64,000 bases of DNA from Tricholoma matsutake (taxonomy: Eukaryota; Basidiomycota; Agaricomycetes; Agaricales; Tricholomataceae): positions 3,162,001-3,226,000 of the forward strand of contig AP026541.1 of the NCBI GenBank assembly GCA_026075535.2. Direction: 5' to 3'. Below the pieces are notes generated by a model that saw nothing but the letters and a program-made list of their open reading frames with translations, did not search any database and was not told where the DNA came from. This document shows positions 23,133 through 35,390 of the stretch, in pieces; the stretch's first letter is position 1; every line of letters starts with the position of its first letter. A program made the translations under genes and the position numbers.

Positions 23133-23590
23133 ATGACCATTGCATCAAACTTGCACACAAACATTTACCAGATTGAACCTTTGACAGGTGCCAAAAGTTA
23201 CACCACATGGAAAATCAAAATGATGGACATCTTGACAGGACAAGAACTGTGGGAATATGTCAACAGAATGACTATCCAGCCATCAGATGGTGCAGCAAGT
23301 GTGGCATGGGTGAAGAAAGATTGCATGGCGTTATCAACAATCCAATTAGGTGTAGCCAACAAAATGTTGGATGTACATTGTGAGCTCAGCAATGTCAAAG
23401 GAGGTATGGGACATGCTGAGGTCATTATTGAGAATGCAAGGGGTGCTAGGTATTGTGTTGGCATGGAGGAAGTTATTCTGAGCTTGACGTGAAGAGTCGG
23501 CACCCATCATGGAACACATCCAGACATTGTGCGGCTACCAGGAGGAGCTGCATAGTCTGGGACAGAAAATTGATGGATAAGATTTACATA
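23133..23590 (+). pseudogene. Ty1/copia Gag fragment, element B
   Basis: Starts MTIASNLHTNIYQIEPLTGA after the leader and shows the copia gag words TWKIKMMDILTGQELWEYV and VANKML. It then loses frame: a related LHSLGQKI-like stretch appears in another frame near 23545-23575. The copia similarity ends near 23590. It is closest to copia C, whose gag starts in the same way. No pol was found, so it is a truncated relic. Confidence 0.7.
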
Positions 23591-24548
23591 GGATTATGGT
23601 ACACAGTAGTTCATGATCACTGCAGTAGAATTATCCTATGTCTCTTCTTGCTGCCTTGTCATACCAGGATCAAGGGGGTGTTGGCACACAAATGCTGGAC
23701 ATCACATGGGGGGGAGGGGGGTATCATGTAGGTTGTTAAAAAAAATTGACATCAAATTATATAAGTGTAAATTGAGTGGTATAGCATGTAAAGAACATTG
23801 TCATATACCTTTGAAGCACCTAGACAAAGATGAAGAGCAAAACCATTGAACTTTGATGGCTTGACAACATGGCATTAATATTGAACTCATAACAAGGATT
23901 GTGCAATTGCAAAGTTGATGCAGCTCTATGCTCAATGTAATTCCAAGGCAGGCAAAGCCCCTCACAGACCACTGGCCCTCAAGCAACTTGTCACACAAGC
24001 AATGTGTAGGTAGGCATAATAATTGATAATAATTTCAATATGGGGTTCATGGGTTCATATACATGGAAGAACTCATGGTAGAAATGAGGTAAAAAGTAAT
24101 CACAACCTAGCCCACTTATATACCTGCACAGAAGCTGATGAGGTTCAAGACCTTGAGGCTGAGGAGACTCAGAAGGAATGCTCACTCAGCCTTGGCCCTT
24201 GACACTTGTTCCCACTTGAAGAATACTTACCTGAGTACTTGGTTGAGTGAGAGTCAGTAGATGCATTATGCTACTCCAATAAGGTTAGTACAATGTATGT
24301 GAACAGATCATGGCTGCAAATTTAGGTCAAGGAGAGTGGTTCACTGTTTCACAATAATTTAGTAAAATTAACAAATTGGTTGACATCAAATTAGTAAGCA
24401 CAACATACCATATATGGGAATAACATACTTAATATGGCAGGAGGGGGGAGGGGGGTCTGAGAGGTGGTTTAAAAAAAACTGAGTGGATATATGAATTTCA
24501 GGTCCTGACACCCCCTTGACCAGGATAGGACATCAGTAATTAAGCATT
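23591..24548. other. No gene recognised
   Basis: Two short G-tracts (about 23707-23724 and 24439-24455) are each followed by an A/T run and a word like TTGACATCAAATTA, which suggests two related repeat ends. Nothing coding can be supported. Confidence 0.35.
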
Positions 24549-25520
24549 TTGGTTTCCAGCAGTTGCTCAACCCAAGAAACCACAAAAAACCAGGAAACTT
24601 CAGAACCTGGAAACCCATGTCCAATCTCCAGGAAACCTCTCAAATTGAACTGCTACAGAAACTACAGAAACTACAGGTCCAGCCTTTTACAGTATGCACA
24701 ATGGATATACTTATACTTGTCAGAAAAAAGAACTACTAATTATTACTATTCATACCATATTTATGTGCAGCAGGACAAGCCCAGGGGAAAAGTAGGGTGC
24801 TTATATACCCTGTGGCTATGCACAGACCATGTGGTCATATTTGTGCTCCCAAAAACAGAAGTGGAACCACTTACCAGACAACTTCCCATGACCATGACCA
24901 CAACAAACCAACCACACCGTGTCACCACCACACCACCTGAATGACCACACAAATGAGTGAACACACCAATGCAAAGTGCCAAATGACAACCAGCATTGTT
25001 TGGGCTCCAGGTATGTTTGTTATTGTTAATTTCTTGTTTTTACTAACTGAGATTATTTCTTTTTTAGGTTCTTTCCTCTTGATAACAATGACAACAGTCA
25101 ATGCCACCACCAGCCATGAATGGCAGGGAACAACAAACAGTGGGGAACAATGCATGACAGGGATGATGAACGGCTGGGAATGACAGGATGACAAACAGCG
25201 GAGATGGCGAACAGTAGAACAACAAACATTGGAGACAGCGAATGATAGGGATGATGAAGACAAACGGCAGGGTCAACAAACAGCAGGGATGATAGCAAGC
25301 ACAAATGGCAGGGACAGGACAACAGCACCCCTCACACTTGCTACAAATGTGAGATGGTGGGCATTTTTTTGTTTTGCTTTTCATTTGAAAATCCCCTTGT
25401 GTGCACTGATTATTACTTTATTGTAATTACCCAGCTTGTACTGCAAATCACTGTGGAATAGCAGCCCCATGATGGTTTCCTGGTTTCCTGGTTCCAAGGT
25501 TTTGAGAAACCCAGGAAACC
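24549..25520. mobile_element. Inverted-repeat element with an intron-bearing module, inserted in a Helitron remnant
   Basis: The ends carry imperfect inverted repeats built on GGTTTCC (left about 24549-24620, right about 25465-25520). The right end lies just after the HUH motif of the Helitron Rep frame. Inside, an intron-like segment on the plus strand runs 25011-25067: donor GTATGT, perfect TACTAAC branch at 25041-25047 and TTTTTAG acceptor. It is preceded by TTTGGGCTCCAG. Beyond it lies low-complexity GACAACA/GGGAACAAC sequence. No target duplication could be identified. Confidence 0.4.
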
Positions 25521-25534
25521 ATAAAAACTGAAAG

Positions 25535-26820
25535 AAAGAAAAAAAACAGAATACTTTCAAAACAATGTGTGCATGGAGAAGACCTCTCTTCCAAAATTCA
25601 ATGACTTTCACCATGAAGATAAGCTTGCCAAATTTCTTGCAAAGAATTTCTTCCAGTCATTGTAGCTGTAATTTGAAGCTTCGTGCGATGATGACAGGTA
25701 TATCATAAGCTGTTTGGCCTTGACATAGTCATAAGGTGATCTCAGGCCATTGAGGATTGCAAGTCATGGTAATGAACAATGAAGGCCATCAAAATTCATG
25801 TGCAAGAGCAAGAGCATCTGCTGTTTCATTCAATGCCCATTCGCAAGAGGAACAATGCAGGTAGTCAGATGTCAAACTGGACATCAGGATTGTTGTTGTC
25901 CAGACTATGGTTCTGGGAAGTTTGACTAATGTGACCTCTTTGAATAAATTGCAGTTGTTCTTCTTCAATCTGAGAATACACATTGCAGATATATTCAGAT
26001 GTCAGATGGCTGAAATCAATAAATTGTGGTTCCCTGAGTAATAAACTCTTATACTATTGTTGTTGTGTGAATGGAAGGTTGCCCTATCTGGTATCAAACC
26101 CCATCCAGGAGTACTGTGTGGAAATAAGACTGGATATTGTAGAGGTTCATAGTGTGGGCTAAATGCAGGAATGAAAGTCAGATCTTGTTCATTGTTGTGC
26201 CATATAAGAATTTGGTGAGGGTTGATCTGTGTGCTGTTGCTTGCATGCATGACCACCACAAACTTGTCTCCTCGAACAGTAGTGTCAGATAATTCCAAAG
26301 CTGCAGTTGTGTCTTCATTGTGAGTCCACATGGAAGCAAACCAGGGGAGGTGATGAATGTGTAAGAGAACGGATTCTCTTACAATGATTGCGCTTCACCA
26401 ATTCAGCGCAACCATCATGAACATCAACAGATCACATGTCTATCACGATCATGTGTCACAATTACATGTATAGTTCCTTAGGTACACGAACATTTGTAAT
26501 AGTAGAATTACCTTTCCTTGAATTGATACCACGTTCATCACATTTCCGGACTCTGAGTGTTGAGAGTCCCTACTCCCTTCCAGAATGTAAGGATTGTATT
26601 CTTCCAGATCAGTCTTCACTGCTTCAGTCCAGTTGATAGGTACTTTCCAAGTATGACTTTCAGCTACTCTTTCTCTTTCATCATATAGAAACCAATGGAT
26701 TGAGTGATGAGGAGTAGGGACATCCAACATGCAATGATAAGTTCGACCTGTGATAGCCACATTTGTGAGGCCAATTTTTAATTCTTGGAAACCTTTAGAA
26801 GCACCAATTGCAGTGAACAA
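25535..26820 (-). pseudogene. Helitron Rep/helicase polyprotein, N-terminal fragment
   Basis: Minus-strand fragments in Helitron order. 26820-26449 holds GRTYHCMLDVPTPHHSIHWF...LYDERER and NPYILEG. 26331-26002 holds a HPHQILIWHNN-like start (INPHQILIWH) and HYEPLQYPVLFPHSTPGW. About 25620-25540 holds KVIEFWKRGLLHAHIVL, which matches the replication-initiator HUH motif (KRGLPHAHIL in intact relatives). Frames change several times and stops occur between the parts. No helicase domain or Helitron 3' hairpin was found. Rolling-circle transposons of this kind are common in mushrooms. Confidence 0.7.
26360..26383. repeat. Short perfect palindrome inside the Helitron remnant
   Basis: TGTAAGAGAA, four bases, then TTCTCTTACA. 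It is nearly the same as the first 24 bases of the gypsy G2 LTR (TGTAAGAGATT...). It sits in a roughly 115-bp stretch that separates two Helitron blocks and may mark a small insertion. Confidence 0.4.
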
Positions 26821-27742
26821 AAATAAATTATTTAAGTGTTGTGAAGTGGAAGAGATTTCAGGTTGAGAACTGAGATTTGTGAGTCAAGGGGGTAGAGGTG
26901 GAAGTCGAGGCACAATACATTTTCCTTTGTTACAGCAAAACTCATTTTTTACCCTTTAGCAGCGTGGCACCACAATGAGCACATGTTTGATTCCAATTTG
27001 GGGCATGCCACTGTGAATGTTGATAGGTCCACCTTGTCTTTCAAGCTTGGAAAACACATCTACAATTGTTGTCAAAGCTCTATGAGTCTCTACAGACCTC
27101 TACAAAGCTCTACGAGCCTATGTGAACCCCTCTGAAGTTCTACAAACCTCTACAAACTTCTACAAAGTCACAAAAATGCTTTGAAAATCTTTGCAACACC
27201 TCAAACAATGCTTTGAAATTCTTTGCATGCCTTCAGCCACCATAATACAATTCCCCTGACCTTCGTACAGCTCAGAATATACACTTGCAACATTGTCGAT
27301 GAGTTTTGAACCAGTTTCGAGCAATATCACACCAATTTCGGGCCATGAACAAAGTCTGAAGAAACTTCAAAAATCTTCAAAAAACCTTGAACCTCAAAAA
27401 ACATCTTCGGACACAGTATTTCCTATTTGAACAATCTTCAGATGCATGCTTGACACATGGGACACTATCTCGAGTATATTGAACACATTTTGGCCACATG
27501 TGCATGCATACAATCTGCTCAAAGCAGTTTCCAATGTTTTATGCAATTTATAACAAGGACAGTCCACTTTTAGCTATTCTTTCTTATTATTTCTTCATCA
27601 TGTGTTATATTCACCCTTTCTAGTCTCGCTTTATTGTTCTGATATACTTCTATTGTCTTTTGCCTCGAGTTTTCCACATGTTTGCCTCATGTTCTCTAGC
27701 CTTTTTAGGTAGTTTCTTTATTTTATATAAAAAGATGTACTA
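26821..27742. other. Degenerate repeat region without genes
   Basis: At 27070-27180 there is a degenerate tandem array of CTCTACAAA-like words, followed by an ATGCTTTGAAA-type repeat. 27540-27730 resembles 19430-19690 in inverted orientation. Confidence 0.35.
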
Positions 27743-28556
27743 GATACAAATAGTGTTTGAAAGTCCAGTCCATAGGACCGCAAAAAGACTGACAACCGAA
27801 CCGGACTGCAACCAGTCCTACATGGACCATGGTTGCGGTCCTAGCTGGTTCAAAAGTGGTCTGGTTGTCAGTCCATCTCATTTGTAGATTAGTAGTTGAA
27901 CCACAAAAGACCGGTCTAAACTGGTCTACAACTGGACCACCAGTCTATCCAAAATGCTTCAAGAAAAGGCAGAGCACCTCAGATCTCCTGTGTATTTTGT
28001 ATGGATTATCACAGGAAAAACCCACGAGTCAGGTTGCCATGACTGGTGGGTTCCTTTCCCACAATGACATACCCCACAAGTCATGTCAACATGAGGCATG
28101 GGGTGCTCATATCTGTAATAATCATTAGTGTTGAAAAGATATGAAATTATTATAGATTTGAGCAACCCGCACCTCATGGTGACCTGACTCATGGGGTATG
28201 TCATCGCGGGAAAGGAACCCGCCAGTCATGGCAACCTGACTCGTGGGTTTCTCACAATCAGGTTTCTCATTTCTGTAATAATTTGTTGAAAAGATATGAA
28301 ATTATTACAGAAATGAGAAACCCGCGAGTCATGGTGACCTGACTCATGGGTTTTTCTGGATATAAGAAAAGACTGGGCAAAAGACTGGTTGCAACTGGTC
28401 TTGTGTAGGCAACCAAACCGATGTGGACCAGTTGTAGTCAGTTCAGTTGCCGGTTGCTCTAAATTTGAAAAATGTATGGACCAGTCCGGTTCACGGTTGC
28501 CCCTTCTGGGGTCCAAAAAACTGGACTGGACTGGACTTTCAAACACTAGATACAAA
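27743..28556. mobile_element. hAT-type MITE with 8-bp target duplication
   Basis: GATACAAA occurs on both sides (27743-27750 and 28549-28556) of an element 27751-28548 with terminal inverted repeats TAGTGTTTGAAAGTCCAGTC. An 8-bp duplication and TAGTG ends are typical of the hAT superfamily. The 798-bp interior encodes nothing. It is made of stacked inverted repeats centred near 28130 and 28285, whose arms contain words such as CCCACGAGTCAGGTTGCCAT. A transposase supplied elsewhere would be needed. Confidence 0.85.
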
Positions 28557-29597
28557 GAAAAACAAGAAAGTCGTCGTCTTCCTCCCAGATTGCAGTGATT
28601 TGAGAGTTCAGTTTAGTCTTATTCAGTCCAAAGTTTGGTGTTTTACACTAAACTTCTTCAAAAATCCTCAAAAATCCTCGCATTACACTATTTTCACTCT
28701 CGTTTCCCTCGATTCACCTTTGCTTTGCTTCTACTACTCGTCTAGTCCCCTGATCTTGTGTCCGAACATATTTGCACACTCTGAATTTATCGATCTAGCC
28801 ACAAAATTCTCTGAAATTCCACAAAACACATTCTTTTAGCTTTGAATTGCTTTGACAAGCAGTCTTTTTATGACTATTTGATGGTCAGTCTGACAGGTGA
28901 CATCTAGAGGGCCTCGCATCCTTCCTCTAACTTGTGTTATACCATCCAAAGCCATTTAGTAGGTTTTGTTTGGGTTTCTGGGTTGAGCATCATCAATGTC
29001 TCATTGACATTCTAAAATGGTTCCACCATCACACCTTATTCTTTGTTTGGTGATCATATTGTGGTTGAAGATGAGTGTACTGCCCTTGTGCTAATTGATT
29101 GTCATGATCAGCTATTCCTGAAAATATTTAGGATTTCAAGGTACAGACCAACTTGAACTGCAGTTGTTTGTTCTTCACCCATTTTTATTCAGATAGATTT
29201 GTAGGTTAACTTGTTGAGGAATAGTAGTACAGATATTCATACAACAGTGAAAACAAAAGAAAAAGGAGGATGAAGGAAATATGAGACTAAGCAAAGCTAT
29301 GATGTCAGTTGAATTTTATGTAATCAGGCTTGATGCTTCTTGTGAGGTGGTTATTCAGCAGATGGATGGGAGTGGTTATCAGTGTACTTGGTGGTGTCAT
29401 TGACATCTTCAAGCATAGCAGCAGAAGTAGAAGCATTCAAAGCTTCGTTGTGTTCATTTGGTTGTTTTTTCTTCCCCCATTTGGAAGGTTTCCCTAGCAG
29501 TATTCAGGCAAGATGAAAATCCAATGACAACAAAGGATGTACCATTGACAGTATGAGTTGTAACACGACCATCACCTTCACTAATGAAAGAAATATC
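28557..29597. other. No gene recognised
   Basis: A/T-rich sequence between two hAT-type elements. No frame resembling a known protein. Confidence 0.35.
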
Positions 29598-30121
29598 ATG
29601 AAGCTTAGTGCTTGAAGTTCTGGTCACACAGACCAGAAAATAACTGAGACTGAACCAAACTGTAACCAATGAAACTGGACCTGTGGTCACAGTCCTGGCG
29701 GTTACAGCACCGGTTCAGTCTGCGGTTCACTGATCCCTCAAGGACCAGTAAAACCAATCGAGACCAGTCTTAACCAGTCTCGAACTGAACTTACAGTTGC
29801 CAACTCAAGATAGAATAAATATTTACAATTACAATACATAAACTACAATATATGGGGCACACCTCAGTTGAAATGGCTGGAATGTGAGCCTTTAAATATC
29901 TGAAGGTGAGCATGGACCATTTGCATGTGTTTGCTCATTCTCATGCAGCAAGTGGTGCCACTTTTTTGTGGTGTCATAACACAACAACCAACAATGCCCT
30001 CCACTGCCACTTCCTACTCAACCACCACGACCAATTCCTCAGCACCAGGGAACAAAACTCATAGCAGCAACAGTGCCACGTCACACATGAAACGGGCCCA
30101 AACAATTTGTTTGGGCCCCAG

Positions 30122-30185
30122 GTAAGCTTCATTTGTAGTTTCTTTATCTTTTCTAATAGTAACTAACTTATTTTTCTGTTTTTAG
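30122..30185 (+). repeat. Intron-like segment of the repeat module (plus copy)
   Basis: 64 nt: donor GTAAGC after GGGCCCCAG, branch TAACTAAC at 30160-30167, acceptor TTTTTAG, then GTTCT. The flanking exon-like side holds the palindrome GGGCCCAAACAATTTGTTTG (about 30095-30115). Its form and length are those of basidiomycete introns, but no coding frame joins across it. Confidence 0.6.
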
Positions 30186-30274
30186 GTTCTATTAGTATGA
30201 TAATGACATTATGGCTCACTCCCCACAAAATGGCTGCCACAACCAAAGGAAGGACAAGCCCGAGCACCTGCCAC

Positions 30275-30620
30275 AGTGAGACCCATGGATGTGGAAAATC
30301 ATCCAGTAATTCAGCCACTGAGGTGAAGGAATTGAGTAGAAAGTCATCTGTTTTGGGTAGAATTTCCATCCTTTGTGGCCATTGAAAAAGAATAAAAATC
30401 ATCTGATTTTCAGGGAAAAACATACCCTAAAAGTTGTGAAAATTCCCCCTCAGAATGGATGAGTTAAGAGGTTGAAAACACCTCAAAATTTGTCCGTATT
30501 CATACCCCATTGAATTCATCCCTTGGAATGACTTCCATCTTCTAAATGGGGTAATTCACACCATGAGACTCCCTCCGACTATGAGATGGTTTTCATCCCA
30601 TCAAGGGCAAAAAAACCCTC
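30275..30620 (+). repeat. Dispersed repeat, left copy (inverted partner at 38510-38880)
   Basis: The sequence from GATGTGGAAAATCATCCAGT to the GAGACTCCCTCCGACTATGAG region is found again, reverse-complemented and diverged, at 38510-38880. The right copy has a roughly 53-bp tandem duplication around CTCAGTGGCTGAAATACTGG that is single here. Confidence 0.6.
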
Positions 30621-32103
30621 TGTCCAGGTTAAATTTTTTTCAGCAATTATTCATCCACTTTGTTTAGTTTCATTATCAGTTTCATACTTTTAGTAGTGAA
30701 TTTTCAATCAGCTACAGGCAGATGTTGGTCTCACAGGTTTTGTACAACTCAATATATTGCATCTAAACTAACTATGTATATTTTAAACAAAAAATAAGAA
30801 ACAAAGATCAGAAAAATTACCTGGGCCTAAATGACTCTAGTCGTCATTTGGGCCCACAAACAGTTGCTCAGGGGTGGGCAGTGTGTCGTTCCTGTTGTTG
30901 TCTCCATTGTTGTGGCCATGGTCTCGTCATCTGCATTCCCCATTGTTTGCTCCCTGTCCCAGTCATCCCTTTCATCCTTGGCCAGTCCTGGCACCCATTG
31001 TTCCTGTTGTCCCTGCCATTGTCATCCTCGTTGTCCTTGCTGTCCCCATTGCCCTGGTCCTGGTCCTCCTTGGTGTCATCATCCTCATGCCTGTTGTCCC
31101 TGGTCCTGGTGTCATCTTGTCTTCCGGTTGTTGTCCCCATTGTCCTGTTCTTGGCGGTGGTTGTCCTCGTGGTCCACTGTGGCTGTTGTTGCAGTTTCGC
31201 CTTCCTCGTGGTTGTGGGTGCCATTCTCATCATCCCCATTGTCAGTGCTGTTGTGGTTTGCATCAGCATTCTCATTCTCATCATCCTGGTCCTGTCCGCT
31301 GTTGGTGTTAGGGTGTTTGTTGTCGGTGTCGCCTGGCCCTGTTCCCTTCCTTCTGTTGCTGTTGTTGTCCTGAGTGGGTTGGGTTGTTGGTGGTGCATCT
31401 TGTTACGCCATCCCACCATTGGGGCAGCAGTGTTGCCTGTTTCGAGAGATGGTGGGGTGGTTAGTGGCAGATGGCAACGTTGGGGGCATTTCATGTGCTT
31501 ACCTTGTAGGTACCCGGCTACCTGGGCCTCCTGGTACCTCTCTGGGGTCTCTTAACCTCAACCAACCCCCCTCACATCCCATTTGGACAGGGAGGAGGGC
31601 ATAGGCATGCATCATGCATCGTCATTGTAAAGGTAGTAGATAACCTAAAAATAACAGAAAAGAACTTGTTAGAACTTCAGAAACTACAAAAACAACAATA
31701 AAAATACTTTGTTTACATTGTGTTGAGGGGCCCAAGGCCCCTCAACACATGTCAATGGCTGTCGACATCCAAATTCACATGTGATGTGGCACTCTTGCAG
31801 CCATGCAGTTCATTGTTGGTGTTTGCAGCTGTTGATGGCAGTGGGAGGCGGTTGGCAGTGGTGGGAGGCAGCAGGCTTGACCATTGATGGTGTGGTAGGA
31901 GTGGAAGTGAGAGAGCGTGCAAACATGTCAGACCTTGGTTGATATTGCATGTGAAGTTGAAGTCTTGGGTGTGCTGGGTATAGATATGACATGTGACTTT
32001 CTGCATGAGGGCAGGTTGAAATGACTTACCTTGCACAATGCATAGATGATGAAATTCAGCCTGCTGTGGTATAGAATAATGACTGAGCAAGAAAAAAAAC
32101 ATT

Positions 32104-32420
32104 CCATCTATTTGATGTTTGAGTATTAAAAGCACCCCTATAATTCATTCATTTTCAAGAAGAAATTTCATCCTACTCACTTATGAAAAAGTTGTAATAA
32201 AATATGTCTGACTTCCATCCATTTGAGGTTTGAAATCTACAGTATTAAAACCACCCCTATAATTCATTCATTTACAAGAAGAAATTTCATCCTATTCACT
32301 TATGAAAAAGTTGTGATAAAATATGCCTGAATTCCATTCATTTGAGGTTTGAAATCTACAGTATGAAAATTCATCCCAAGTTCATCCATTATATATCCAT
32401 CCATTTACATTAGATATTTC
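32104..32420. repeat. About 124-bp tandem unit, two copies (inverted partner at 33890-34260)
   Basis: Two tandem units with shared words CACCCCTATAATTCATTCAT and CATTTGAGGTTTGAAATCTA. The same two-unit block occurs at 33890-34260 in inverted orientation, one inside and one outside the hAT-type element. Confidence 0.65.
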
Positions 32421-32651
32421 CCATTTTCTTACTTGAACGGCTGAAATCCATACCCTACCAGTCTCACAGTGTGCCCCCAGCCCCACAAACCACTGCTCAT
32501 GGGGTGGATCGCGGGTGCTAGCTGTGAACAACAATGGGATGACAAAGGACAACTGCCAACAACAACAACTGCACCAATGACAATGCCATGATCAACACCA
32601 ACACCAATGACAATGACAACAATGGCAATGATGGTGACAATGAGGAGAATG

Positions 32652-32682
<31 letters not shown>

Positions 32683-33889
32683 CGAAGGATGAGGACAACA
32701 GCGAGGGTGAGGGCAAGGGCAATGCCAACACCAACACCAACACCAACACCTGCCACACCACGACTGCCCTCCCTCCCTCAAAACATGAGCTAGGTTTTTT
32801 TTCTTTCATTCTACACTCACATCCAGCCTTGCGAGCCACTGCTCATGGGGTGGACTTCTTTTTTGTTTGTTATCCAGACACCATGCCCCCTCCTTGCTTG
32901 AAACACGAGATGGAGAGGGCCATTTTCTCTTATTTTCTACTAACAAGCCCTTCCCCAGCCTCACAAGTCTGCTTGTGGGGTGGATTTTTTTTTCTTTTTG
33001 TTTTGTTCTTTGTTTTTTTATTGTATTGTAGTGTAGTACTGTACCCTAATTACAAGTAGTACAAGTCAAGTAAGTAATTAATTGTTGGTGACAGTTGGCT
33101 GGACCAGGTCCAGTTGTAAACTAGTCTTGAGTCTTGACCAGTTTGCGAACTGACTGCAACTGACATGGACCGGTCCTGTAGGGTCCAGTCCAGTCTTTTT
33201 AGTATTTATGAAATATAAGAACTGGTTCTGGTCCCAGTTCTCCCTCGAGGAGGGCAAAAACCGGGACTGGACCAGACTTTCAAGCACTAATGAAGCTTGA
33301 TGGGAAGATGCTTGACAACTAACATCTTCTGACAAACCAATGATCATGCCTGTGACAGAGATGGAAGCACCTGATCAAGGTGTACCAAGCTTTGTGTATC
33401 AAGCATTGTTTGGTGGAAGGTGAATGTGATGGGCAGCTATTCTGGTCTCACCAGCTATGTATTAGCCAACATCCATATAGGAGTCTGTATCAGAGAGTTT
33501 CTGACCAGAGTGTTGATTCATGGTAAGTGTTGAATGGGAGGTAGAATCAAAAGTACACACTGCACTGGCTGCAGTAATTGTCAGAGCAACCATTGAGTAC
33601 ATTCAGGCAAGGCAATCATCTTCAACTCCTCAGTAATTGTGGGAAAAGGCTTAGTGATGGGATATATTATGTATCATACATACTGTAAGTATGTTGATTT
33701 CCAACTCATGATCAAAGAGTTGTGTCCCTCACCCACAGGACTATGATTAGTGATAGATGCAACCATGCCATTAACTAGATACAGGAGTTCTTTGTTGGGT
33801 TCTTCTTGACCCTGAGGAAGAAAGTAATGAAGAACAGCATTCACTGTGAGAACTGGTGGGGTATGGATTTCAGCTGTTTAAGTAAAAAA

Positions 33890-34260
33890 AAAGGAAATAT
33901 CGAATATAAATGGCTGAATATATGGTGGATGAATCTGGGATGAAATTTCATACCATAGATTTCAAACCTCAAATGGATGGAAGTCAAACATATTTTATTA
34001 CCACTTTTTCATCAGTGAATAGGATGAAATTTCTTCTTGTAAATGAATGAATTATGGGGTGCTTTTTATACCGTAGATTTCAAACCTCAAATGGATGGAA
34101 GTCAGACATGTTTTATTATGACTGTTTCATAAGTGAATAGGATGGAATTTCTTCTTGTAAATGAATGAATTATGGGGTGCTTTTAATACTGTAGTTTTCA
34201 AACATCAAATAAATGGAAGTCAGACATATTATTACAAGTCCTTCATGAATAAACAGGATG
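33890..34260. repeat. Inverted copy of the 124-bp tandem unit
   Basis: Contains TAGATTTCAAACCTCAAATG twice and ATGAATGAATTATGGGGTG twice, the reverse complement of the block at 32104-32420. Confidence 0.65.
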
Positions 34261-35330
34261 GAATTTTACAAAAGTGTTACTGATTTCATTACAAACTCAA
34301 TTACTGACTTCATTACAAAGTGTTACTGATTAAAAAGTGTTACTGATTTCATTACAAACTTAGTTACTGACTTCATTACAAAAGTGTTACTGATTTCATT
34401 ACAAACTTAGTTACTGATTTCATTACAAAAGTGTTACTGATTTCATTACAAACTCAATTACTGACTTCATTACAAAAGTGTTACTGACTTCATTACAAAA
34501 GTGTTATACTTATTTCATTACAAACTGTTATTCATACAGAAGCATGTCATCCAGATGCAACTTTGCACATCCATCAATTCCCGACACATTTTGATAGGGG
34601 GAAATGGTCCCTAGGCTCTCTAATATATTGATAGAACTCATCCTATGAGGTATTATTTTTAAAAAGAGGATGAGGCCAGCTGGAAGGCCGAAATAAAGTC
34701 TAAGTGCCCATTTACTACATTGTTTGCATATGTTATAAACATTTTGTAATGAGGTCAGTAACAAGTCAATAATAGTTTGTAACGAAGTAAGTAAACACTT
34801 TGCAATGAAGTAAGTAAATAATTTGTAAGGAGGTCAGTAACAGGTGAATAACAGTTTGTAATGAAATCAGTAACACTTTTGTAATGAAGTCAGTAACAAT
34901 TTATGTAATGTCATCCAGAAGCAATTTTGCGCATCCATCAATTCCCGATGGATTTTGATGGGGGAAATGGTCCATAGCCTCTCTAATATATTTATAGAAC
35001 TCATCCTACGAGGTATTATTTTTAAAAAGAGGATGAGGCCAGCTGGAAGGCCGAAATAAAGTCTAAGTGCCCATTTTTACATTATTTGCATATGTTACAA
35101 ATATTTTGTAACGAGGTCAGTAACAAGTTTGTATTGATGTAAGTTAAATTAATGAAGTAAGTAAACAACTTGTAATGAGGTCAGTAACAGGTCAATAACT
35201 GTTTGTAATGATTTAAGTTAAAAATAATGAAGTAAGTAAACAATTTGTAATGAGGTCAGTAACAGATCAATAACTGTTTGTAATGAATCAGTAACACTTT
35301 TGTAATGAAGTCAGTAACAATTTTGTAGTT
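34260..35330. repeat. Tandem-duplicated unit of about 364 bp within a GTTACTGA/TCAGTAAC repeat field
   Basis: 34260-34530 is an array of GTTACTGATTTCATTACAAA-like words. Two units then follow, with near-identical cores at 34545-34750 and 34909-35115 (shared words TCCATCAATTCCCGA and GGATGAGGCCAGCTGGAAGG), spaced about 364 bp apart and joined by the inverse words TTTGTAATGAAGTCAGTAAC. The left array and the right linkers are inverted relative to each other. Nothing coding. Confidence 0.65.
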
Positions 35331-35390
35331 GTGTTTGAGTTTGTAGGGACTTAGTGCACAAAAAAAGCATGGCGCGATATAGTGGACACC

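Larger units (their letters stand above)
29598..33297. mobile_element. Non-autonomous hAT-type element (3.7 kb) carrying intron-bearing modules
   Basis: The 8-bp duplication ATGAAGCT lies at 29598-29605 and 33290-33297. The element 29606-33289 begins TAGTGCTTGAAGTTCTGGTC and ends with the inverted match GACCAGACTTTCAAGCACTA. No transposase frame is present. Inside are: an intron-like segment at 30122-30185 (plus); two more on the minus strand (30772-30820, 31645-31716); long low-complexity CT/TG-rich stretches (30870-31600); (AAC)n near 32655-32690; and three copies of the ACTGCTCATGGGGTGG palindrome (32490, 32830, 32965). It therefore looks like a hAT end pair carrying assembled repeat cargo. 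Confidence 0.75.

Noticed and set aside
24549..25520. A hAT-type call for this element
   Set aside because: The inverted ends are imperfect and no 8-bp duplication can be found.
30831..31604. Long overlapping reading frames on both strands
   Set aside because: They are products of CT/TG-rich low-complexity sequence (runs of Cys, Ser, Leu or Thr, Met) inside a transposable element.
34260..35330. CRISPR-like array
   Set aside because: Repeats are degenerate, partly inverted, without uniform spacers, and the genome is eukaryotic.
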